NCBI GenBank assembly: GCA_903813345.2
Contig: CAIIXF020000004.1
Location: 6,903,525-6,967,524 of the forward strand
Reading direction: 5' to 3'
Source: Owenia fusiformis
Lineage: Eukaryota; Annelida; Polychaeta; Sabellida; Oweniidae
Length of the DNA stretch: 64,000 nucleotides
The position numbers were made by a program, and so were the translations under genes. This document shows positions 55,541 through 64,000 of the stretch, piece after piece. The notes beneath the pieces are model-generated. The model was not told the DNA's origin. It saw only the letters and a list, made by a program, of their open reading frames with translations, and made no database searches. Within the stretch, counting starts at the first letter, position 1; each line of letters starts with the position of its first letter.

Positions 55541-56265
55541 TGGGACAGAGCTGAAGAAACGGATATAGTCATAAATGATGTTACATATCATTATACATAT
55601 GTACATCTAAGATTATTTACCAACCAACGGACATTTTTATACATGAATTTTGTTATTTTGTTTTGTATTTATTCTATCAATGCGTAGTATTTTCTAAACT
55701 TCACACTCGATGCTGCGCATATCGTGCTTAGGTTGAAATAACACATTTTTATTTGAAGTATGATTCAGTCCACATTGCACTGAGTCCAAAACTAAAATCC
55801 TAAATTGTAAAGATATGTCCGGTGTTATGATTCTGCCAATATCAGTGTAAGTATCAGATTTGATAATATTGATGTTAATAGGCCTCATGTTATCGTGTTG
55901 ATATCATCAATTAATTTGTACTTCCACGCATGGGACTGATGTCAGTAACAAGTAGTTGATTTCTCCTCTAATATGGGTGTTATAGCATCAATTACTTTAT
56001 TCCATAATACTACTGTCTTCCCAGGGAAATATGAAGGAATAAAAATAGTATTGAACCGTATTACATGAAAAAATCGTATTGTCCCTGGGAAAAAATCGTA
56101 TTGCAGCGTATTACATGAAAAAATCGTATTGTCCCCAAGAAAAATCGTATTGGAGCGTATTCACCTATTTTGGGTTATTTTTTATTATTTGTTTTTCAAA
56201 CAGTGTGCATTTATTTTTGCATTATCCAAATGTAACATTTTAGAGGGATGTTTTATGGAATAAAT

Positions 56266-56455
56266 AGGTTATTTCTGGTCGGGATTGAATATGAGTTTAT
56301 TCCTCGGAAAATATGATATTGACCTTGGGTAATATCATATTGACACTCGGTCGCTGCACCCCCTCGGTCAATTTCATATCACCCTTCGGTCAATATATTG
56401 TCCCTCGGAATAAAACCCATATTCAATCCCTCCCAGTGAATAACCTATATTTATA
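56266..56455. repeat. Foldback repeat with TTCCTCGG / CCTCGGAA motifs
   Basis: AATAGGTTATTTCTGGTCGG and ATTGAATATGAGTTTATTCC on the left pair with GGAATAAAACCCATATTCAA and CAGTGAATAACCTAT on the right. Next to it, 56050-56160 has a short direct repeat of AAAAAATCGTATTG. Confidence 0.5.
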
Positions 56456-56529
56456 GCTAGTACATAGCGTTCCTTTCTCGCATTTGGGCCTGATGTCAGC
56501 AACTAGTTGGTTTTTTCCTCGCATATGGG

Positions 56530-57060
56530 TGTGATATCATCGATAGGTGTGATATCTTGAACTGGTTGGTTATACGACGCATATGGGTGTGATATCATCG
56601 ATCGGTGTGATATCTTGAACTGGTTGGTTATACGACGCATATGGGTGTGATATCATCGATAGGTGTGATATCTTGAACTAGTTGGTTATACGACGCATAT
56701 GGGTGTGATATCATCGATAGGTGTGATATCTTGAACTAGTTACTTATACGACGCATATGGATGTGATATTATCGATAGGTGTGATATCTTGAACTAGTTG
56801 GTTATACGACTCATATGGGTGTGATATCATCGATAGGTGTGATATCTTGAACTAGTTGGTTATACCACGCATATTGGTGTGATATCATCGATATCTTGAA
56901 CTTGTTGGTTATACGACTCATATGGGTGTGATATCATCGATAGGTGTGATATCTTGAACTAGTTGGTTATACGACGCATATGGGTGTGATATCATCGATA
57001 GGTGTGATATCTTGAACTAGTTGGTTATACGACGCATATTGGTGTGATATAAGTAACTGT
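56530..57060. repeat. 57-bp satellite array
   Basis: About nine units of GGGTGTGATATCATCGATAG then GTGTGATATCTTGAACTAGT and TGGTTATACGACGCATAT. Weaker relatives flank the array on both sides (about 55920-56000, 56480-56530 and 57235-57510), suggesting an old array with a recently homogenised core. Confidence 0.85.
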
Positions 57061-57529
57061 TTTTTTATTCCACGCTTATGGGAATGATGTCAGCGACTAA
57101 TTGGTTTTTCGGTTTATATGGGATACCAATATCAGTGTAAGTATTAGATTTGATAATATTGATATCGATAGGCCTTCACTATAATATACGACTTATAATA
57201 TATATAATATAATATACTAATTCAATGTTATTGGTTATTCCGCGCAAATGGGTGTGATATCATCAACTGGTTTAATTTGCTTTTCCACGCATATGGGACT
57301 GATGCCATCAACTAGTTTTTACTTCCAAGCATATTGGTATTATGTCAGTAACAAATTGGTTATTCCCCGCATATGGGTGTGAAATCAGCAATTGGTTGAT
57401 TATTCCACGCATATATGTGTGATACCATCAACTAGTTGGTGATTAAACGCATAGGGATGTATTATCAGCAACTAGTTGCTTATTCCACGCATATGGGCAT
57501 GACATCAGCAATTACCCAGCAAACAGTGA

Positions 57530-58850
57530 CGTCCATGTAACGTCACACATATGTGGTATATAAGTTCACTGGAGACGTTGTATATTTCCGTTATATAAAC
57601 GTCAAAGCAACGTAAAATTGTGACATTCAGCAAAACGTCGGTGGATGGTTAAAAAATGACGTTGTAGTAATGTGTTAGTAAAGTTCGAAATTTGTGCTGG
57701 TGTGAAAAACGTAACAATGACGTTGAATTTTTACCAGTTTGGTTCATTTGCAACGTAATATAAACGGCAAAATTTAACGTTGTCGTAACGTTTTTTAAAT
57801 GTGTAAAATATTTGTAAGTGCAGGAAACATTACAAAGACGTTGCAGTTCTCACCAAATTGTTTCATTTGCTACGTAATATAAACGGTAAAATTTGACGTT
57901 GTCGTAACGTGTTTTAAATGTGAAAGATATTTGTAAGTGTAGAAAACGTTACAAAGACGTTGTGTTCTCACCAAATTTGGTACATTTGCTACGTGATGTA
58001 AACGGCAAAATTTGACGTTGTCGTAACGTGTTTTAAACGTGAAAGATATTTGTAAGTGTAGAAAACGTTACAAAGACGTTGCACTTCTCACCAAATTGTT
58101 TCATTTGCTACGTAATATAAACGGTAAAATTTGATGTTGTCGTAACGTGTTCTAAATGTGAAAGATATTTGTAAGTGTAAAAAACGTTACAAAGACGTTG
58201 TGTTCTCACCAAATTTGGTACATTTGCTACGTAATGTAAACGGTTAAATTTGACGTTGTCGTAACGTGTTTTAAATGTGAAAGATATTTGTAAGTGTAGA
58301 AAACGTTACAAAGACGTTGCACTTCTCACCAAATTGTTTCATTTGCTACGTAATATAAACAGTAAAATTTGACGTTGTCGTAACGTGTTTTAAATGTGAA
58401 AGATAATTGTAAGTCTAGGAAACGTTACAAAGTCCTTGTTTTCCCACCAAATTGGTTCATTTGCAACGTAGGGAAAATGGCTAATTGTAACGTTGTCAAA
58501 ACATGGTTTGAATGTGAAAAATATTTGTAATTGTAAAACACGTTACAAAGACGTCATTTTCTGACCAAAATGGTTCATTTTCAACGTAGTGCAAACGGTT
58601 AATTTCAACGTTGTCGAAACGTGTTTTCAATTGAAATGTAAAAAAATATCTGAAGTGCAGGAAACGTTACAAAAAGACGCTATGTCCTCACGAAATTGGT
58701 TTATTTGCAACGTTGTCGAAATAGTTAATTTTGACGTTGACGAAACGGGTTTTAAACGTGAAAAATACATATACATGTATGTGAAAAAGAACGTGACAAA
58801 GACGTTGTGGTCTCAACAAATTCGTTTAATTTGTGACGTGAAGTAAATGT
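57530..58850. repeat. 119-bp tandem array with alternating subtypes, rich in ACGT
   Basis: Ten anchors of the type AACGTTACAAAGACGTTG lie at about 57707, 57828, 57946, 58065, 58184, 58303, 58419, 58539, 58661 and 58787. In the middle, two subtypes alternate: CACCAAATTGTTTCATTTGC and CACCAAATTTGGTACATTTG, so the evolving unit is about 238 bp. It begins near ACCCAGCAAACAGTGACGT. Confidence 0.85.
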
Positions 58851-59249
58851 TCAATATATAACGAATATACATTTATGCCTCGAGTTGTGGTAACTTTAAA
58901 TACTGATCGGTGGAGGCACAGGCATATGTTGGCTCACACAGATGAACTTAACGTGGTAATTGAGAGTGAGAGTGGAAATATGATGTAAAGAAAACGTTTC
59001 TCCGACGTTGTAATTTTGCCATGGGTTATTGCTGACAAAAGTCTGACGTTCTGTCCCGGGGGGTTCACTCCAATATAACTCTTAACACCTATGTGCCGCG
59101 CCAAAGACCCCCTTTTTGAGCATTTTTTCCATGTCATTTTCCTCTCAAAATTGGAAGTTTCCATGTATTATTCCTCTCAGAGTTATAAAATTCCATATTT
59201 TCTTCCTCTGAACTTCATAGATGTCCATGTCGACTTCCTGTGGAGCTTG

Positions 59250-59324
59250 CCGGTGTAAAAGAAATTATGGTCCCCTGGGGATTATGGTCCCCTTTCTTTA
59301 GGACCTCCTACCCTTTTACACCGG
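59250..59324. mobile_element. 75-bp deletion derivative of the 3839-4012 MITE family
   Basis: Runs from CCGGTGTAAAAGAAATTATG to CCTCCTACCCTTTTACACCGG-type end, with perfect CCGGTGTAAAAG termini and only the two end blocks of the family. Confidence 0.65.
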
Positions 59325-59480
59325 GACTAAAGTTTGCGGTTTTAGTCCCTTTCAACAAGGGCGAGCGTTACAAACGGAAAGTACATCGTTCGCAAATTTG
59401 ATGTATTTCTCGTTCGGCTTTTTATCGTATTCTGTTCTATCAACCAATAGAAATAGAGGAATTCCCGCGTCGAAATCAAC

Positions 59481-59553
59481 ATGGAGGACAGTTCCAAGTT
59501 CAAGATATTGCTACTTAAAAGCAACTTGGGAGCCGTACTGCCAGCTTTCGAAG
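59481..59553 (+). CDS. Candidate first coding exon of an unidentified gene
   Basis: ATG at 59481 in a good initiation context (CAACATGG) opens MEDSSKFKILLLKSN followed by LGAVLPAFE and a strong donor AAG|GTAAGA. Possible later exons: 61562-61656, 62054-62130 (a diverged duplicate of the previous one), 62553-62651 and one beginning at 63073. Joining to 61562 or 62553 gives only 12-13 more residues before a stop, so the gene structure is unsolved. It could also be a non-coding transcript. Family not recognised. Confidence 0.35.
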
Positions 59554-60303
59554 GTAAGAATGATGCATGCATGTTACACAATCACCAAAGGTTAAAATGA
59601 AAGCATTCCATGGCCGGTACTTGCAGCGAGAACACAAATAATCTCATGTGAAAGTTGGGATCGTTTCAATTTTCATAATTTTTGAAATGAACTTTTGAAT
59701 ATTCTGATATTTGAATCGATGTTATTGATTTTCAATTTCATCACGATTTTCAATCATAATTCCCGGTTCATAATTTTCGTTAGGTCAATTACAAGGGGTC
59801 CAGGGGTCAGCATACTATATTTAGGGAGTTCTATATTTTTTTTGAAAATAACATGGCAGAGAAGCATTGAAATATGAGGTCACAGATATGATAGCTAAAC
59901 TACAAAACAAACTAAAATAAACAAAAGAACATGTATAAATGTTTCTATTTTTACATGTTCTGTTTCAATGTGGTCCTTTAATTGCTTATTTTTTAGATTC
60001 AGAGAAGTTCCAAACATTCAAAATTTTACTGTAATCTCATCTACTCTACGACCCCCACTTAAATTTGTAAAAAACATAAGTGGGGGTAACCAAACTCGTC
60101 TGGCCCTGTTATCCACTCCCTGATTCTGAAATGTCGTAGACCAACAACGTCAGGCGTAGATAACTGGGCCATACGGGTTTTTGTTAAAATGGGGGTAGAA
60201 TGCGATAAATCACATGATGTATGGTCTCTCTAAAATTCTCTTATTTTTAACATGGGAAATCGTCACTTCAGCAAATTCACATGTCATTTATTTATGTTCC
60301 AAA

Positions 60304-60899
60304 ATTCACCCTATGCAGACAGAGCCTGTGGGAAATATTGGGTGCGGAGCAAATGAGCGGAGGGTGCGGAGCTAACGGTCATTTTTGAATTTAAATTTGG
60401 GATATTTCTGAAACTAAGCCGTTTTGGGACTTCAAATATACCAAGATATGTGTATTTGACACCAAATATCAATACAATTGTGAAAATAGTAGCGCAATTC
60501 ATTCTGTCATGTCTGTAGCGACGCAGTGTGCCTTAAACCTTTCCCAGACCTATATATTTTGAAATTATTTATTAAATAATTTGCATGGGTAGTGTATCTT
60601 GAACACCATTTTTTATGAATGCTGGGGACGCAGTATTAAAAGGATAGTCTCAAAATATATAGGTCTGGGAAATGTTTAAGGCATACTGCGTCGCTATAAA
60701 ATGAATTGCACTACTATTTTCACAATTTTATTGATATTTGGTGTCAAATACACATATCTTGGTATATTTGAAGTCCCAGAATGGCTTAGTTTCAGAAATA
60801 TCCCAATTTTAAATTCAAAAATGACCGTTAGCTCCGCATCCTCCGCTCATTTGCGCCGCACCCAATATTTCCCACAGGCTCTGTCTGCATAGGGTGAAA
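60304..60899. mobile_element. 596-bp foldback element
   Basis: Arms of about 230 bp are near-perfect reverse complements (tips ATTTCACCCTATGCAGACAG type), including GCGGAGCTAACGGTCATTTT and its complement. No coding content. It lies in the putative first intron of the candidate gene at 59481. Confidence 0.8.
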
Positions 60900-61108
60900 T
60901 TTATTTAGGCTAGTATTAATATGTATATAACATATGCCTGGCAAAATTTTGTGAATTTAATTTAAAATCAAACATTATCCATTATGATTTAGGTTCGCCT
61001 TTGACAGTTTTTGATGTGGAAATGTGTCTGTTATTAAGCATACACCCTTTACCAATTTACGGAGACTGAAAGGTGAACTTCAACCTTCCTTGAAACTGTA
61101 TGATTATC

Positions 61109-61317
61109 AGGCCCGTAGCCAGGGGGGGTTCGCAGGGTTCGGGCGAACCCCTCCCCCCCTGGCCAAAAATTCTTTCAAAATCATGCAGTTTTCACCATTT
61201 TGAGCACTTCTCAAGTGATTTTGTCCATATTTGGGCCAAAATTGTCAAATGTGAACCCCCCCTGGAAATTTTGGAAAAATTAACCCCCCTTGGCAAATCC
61301 TGGCTACGGGCCTGATT
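61109..61317. mobile_element. 209-bp MITE (CAGGCCCGTAGCCAGG)
   Basis: Ends CAGGCCCGTAGCCAGGG and CCTGGCTACGGGCCTG. The interior holds GGGTTCGGGCGAACCCC and AAATCATGCAGTTTTCACCA. Fragments of the same interior occur at about 1615-1700, and relatives at 36905-37052 and 33962-35232. Confidence 0.75.
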
Positions 61318-61499
61318 ATTGATATTAAATTTTTTAATCGAAATGGTGTTTGTTATAAGCACACGCCTTTTAACAATTGATAGAGACTGAAAAGTGTATT
61401 TCATCTTCAGCAAATCTGAAATTAAGCTTTGTTTTTATTGATCGAATTCAATGAAAGTTAATTTCTTTTAAGTTAAGTTAACTTTTATCAGCCTTTAAA

Positions 61500-62150
61500 A
61501 AACTACTATTGTCATCTGTTTTTCCATCTTAGTGTACAATAGTTCTCTACTCTGTTTTCAGAAGTAGGAGATGAACCAGATTTTTGTAGCTTTCATCCAT
61601 GATAACCCTGAGACCTTGTTGGTTGTGTTTAGATGATGGTGTTTCATACTAATCAGGTATATTATTTCATCGTTTGATTTAATTAACTTGCATCATTTGT
61701 GGCTCCTTGCTACAGAAAGTATTCATTTGTATTTAATGCAGTTATTATTTAACTTTCACAGTTTCACAGCAAATGAGATACTGTAAATTGCTTTAATTTG
61801 GTGCTATTTAATTTGGCGCCCTGTGCAAATTTTAAAAGTATGACTGCTATATAATTAAGTTCTTTTAAAAGGTTTGAACTTAATCCTGATTGACACAATG
61901 TTAAAACATCTCAGTAGATTTACTCATCATATTCACAATTTAAAGGTCTTATTTTAATCAATACAATTTGAAATAAAAGTATAAAATAAAGTAACAGTCT
62001 TTTAAAGTACTACTATTGTCCTCTATTTTCCCATCTACCTATTCTGTTTTCAGGATTGTTGTAGCCTTCACCCATGATAACCCTGAGATGATTTTGGCTG
62101 TGTTGAGATGAGTGGTGTTATGCTAATCAGGTAGGCCTATATTATTTCTA
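61500..62150 (+). repeat. Duplicated exon-like segment (two copies about 490 bp apart)
   Basis: CTACTATTGTC...CTGTTTTCAG, then TTTGTAGCTTTCATCCATGA, ACCCTGAGA and CTAATCAG|GTA, appear at 61505-61660 and in diverged form at 62010-62135. Both copies keep a plausible acceptor and donor, so they may be duplicated exons. Neither has a long open frame. Confidence 0.5.
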
Positions 62151-63072
62151 GAGGTGTCACACTGACCCGAAGTTGACCTGCCATACTTTATCTCAGAAAG
62201 TTAAGAGTCATTCTCAGGTATCTACTTTCCTACCGTTCCAACATTTCAAATTATTATCCAATATAATATTTTAATAAATAGATCTCTAGTTAGATCATTG
62301 GATGAAGATTATGAGAGTCAACGAAGGAATGTTTTGGCTATATGATTCTACTGTAGAAATACAAAAGGATAGTACAAAAAGCTACTAGGGATCTATAAAC
62401 AGATGAGCAAAGGGATTGTTTTACCCCAGAGTAGTCCCAAAAAGTCTCCTGAGACAAAGATCAGATCTGGTGGAAGAAAGATTACACCCTCAGGTGCATT
62501 TTCAGATAACCAACTAATAAAATGTTTATACTACAAGTCTAAAATATTTCAGACAAACTAGCAGTACAAGCAGAATGGAACATTTGACAGTTTGGAAGTT
62601 AGGCAGTCTAGAGTCCTCTGAGCTTGGGGAGTTGCAAGGAAAGTGACTTCGGTAAGTCCAGGTTAATCTATTATTCATTATAGAAGTATTTTATATATAT
62701 TAAGTTTACAGCAGAATCAAATCTAGCAAGATCCTTGTCATTCTATTCTAAAAATATAAAGTGCAGACTTTACTTCAGGAATACTAGAGTATTTTACCAA
62801 AGAATTTTACAATTATGTATTTTAATTTATATATATGGCTTCCATATTTATATTTGGAAGAATTTAAAAAATTTCCCGATTTTCGCACTTTTAATCCTCA
62901 ATAACTTACTGATTTACAACACATTGTAGACCTTTGAGACATATTGTATCTGAGATTGTAAAGAATAGATCGCTAGCTCAATTTTGGTTGAAAATGACAC
63001 TGCAAAATATACAGAGTGGGTATGGGTATACAGGTTACATTTCATACTTTTCAATAGATTGATTTTTTCCAG

Positions 63073-63195
63073 GAAAATGTCCAAAAACAAGCAGAAATGG
63101 CAATGTGTTAAACATGCAACCAGGGAAACAACGACTGAGCTGTACAAGTCATTTGAAAAAACATTTGGAAAGTGATGAGGACCAATGAGAGCTCA
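63073..63195 (+). other. Weak candidate coding exon near the right edge
   Basis: A polypyrimidine tract and CCAG precede 63073. In one frame it reads to GKQRLSCTSHLKKHLESDED before TGA at 63193-63195; TSHLKKHLES resembles part of a BED-type zinc finger but the first cysteine pair is not intact. Another frame is open to 63175. Support is weak. Confidence 0.2.
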
Positions 63196-63679
63196 TGCTT
63201 TCAAGGAAAAATGAACACTTAGCATAAACAATATCTGTTCCGATAAGCAAGCCAGTTTGAATTAAATTTTTATCTCTATAACAAGTAACGGGACAGTACT
63301 TTTAAGATTGCATAGATATAATGGCTTCATATCTGAAACATGCAATTTTTCTAGATTTATTCCCAACTTAAAATGGTCATTATTGCTTTTTGAAAATCAA
63401 TACCATGTTAACTAATAGAGCATTTGTTCAAGCTCAAATTAGAATATTTATTCATTCCCGTTCAGAAAAATAACAATATAACCCCTAAACAGTTAGGCTA
63501 TAGATAATTACATTCATAGTAAAGGGGGTGAATAGATCTGCCGAGATCTGGGCACAATCTCGGAAATGAAATATCGAAATATCATCAAAGGTTAATCCCA
63601 TACTTAGTAGTGTTATAGGTAAATAACATGCGGGAATATAATTGATATCTGAGTTGAGCGGGAGATATATAAGGGTTAT

Positions 63680-63812
63680 GTACTGGGAGGTTTTGGATAC
63701 AGGTTTTATCCCAAGGGAAATATGTGTATATCCCGAGGGACCGCAGGGACCAAGGGATATACACATATTTCCCGAGGGATAAACCCTGTATCCAAAACCG
63801 ACCGTACATAAC
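63680..63812. repeat. 133-bp palindrome
   Basis: GGTTTTGGATACAGGTTTTA and GGGAAATATGTGTATATCCC are mirrored around CGCAGGGACC by GGGATATACACATATTTCCC and ATAAACCCTGTATCCAAAAC. It is probably a compact MITE. Confidence 0.75.
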
Positions 63813-64000
63813 AGATGTATTTCATACCTACTGATGTTCTTAGTACGTCATATACCTTATAAAGTTCCAAAATTCAAAAATATACTTAAGATACACATTT
63901 TCTTGGTGTTTTAAAGTTGTTTTTTAAGTTTCTGAGATTATCAAACTCATATAGCCTAACTCATATTTTGAAAAATAAAATTTGAAAAAAATGTGAAAAA

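Overview
The window is animal nuclear DNA: A+T-rich, with short exons separated by introns of about 0.2-5 kb, GT-AG splice sites and AATAAA signals, and a dense load of terminal-inverted-repeat (TIR) elements and tandem arrays. No bacterial features were seen. The gene set (secreted multi-SRCR protein, animal-type universal stress protein, trefoil plus GH31 glucosidase, peritrophin-type chitin-binding proteins, a decayed MADF-type ORF) points to a non-insect invertebrate. A mollusc or other lophotrochozoan is plausible, but this is an inference and not shown by the sequence alone.

Layout. (1) 1-14.8 kb, minus strand: a ten-exon secreted protein of about 566 residues with a signal peptide, four SRCR domains and a Cys-rich tail ending in basic residues. 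Its introns hold a large foldback element, smaller TIR elements and a decayed LINE. (2) 14.8-22.9 kb: intergenic and rich in TIR elements, one with a decayed DDE transposase. (3) 22.9-25.7 kb, plus strand: a four-exon universal stress protein (212 aa). (4) 25.7-29.7 kb: intergenic, with a 0.7 kb foldback ending about 120 bp before the next start codon. (5) 29.7-50.1 kb, plus strand: a complete 19-exon GH31 alpha-glucosidase (920 aa) with a signal anchor and trefoil domain. Its introns carry at least ten repeats or mobile elements. (6) 50.9-55.5 kb, minus strand: one or two small secreted chitin-binding (CBM14-like) products that may share a signal-peptide exon and differ in their terminal exon. 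(7) 55.5-64 kb: satellite arrays, a foldback, and weak candidate exons of a plus-strand gene that may continue past the window.

The most unusual feature is shared by three unrelated genes. Five tandem arrays (unit lengths about 112, 41, 90, 146 and 19 bp) sit directly against a splice junction on its intron side. In four of them the repeated unit contains the splice site together with a piece of the adjacent exon, so each intron carries several extra copies of its own 5' or 3' splice site. In the USP and GH31 introns every extra donor lies beyond an in-frame stop that directly follows the genuine donor. Two introns also appear to use GC-AG splice sites.

The genes are not obviously one pathway. 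Three of the four products carry a signal peptide or signal anchor (SRCR recognition protein, chitin-binding protein, membrane-anchored or luminal glucosidase), while the USP is cytosolic. All exon models were built by hand from reading-frame phase, splice consensus and family resemblance.
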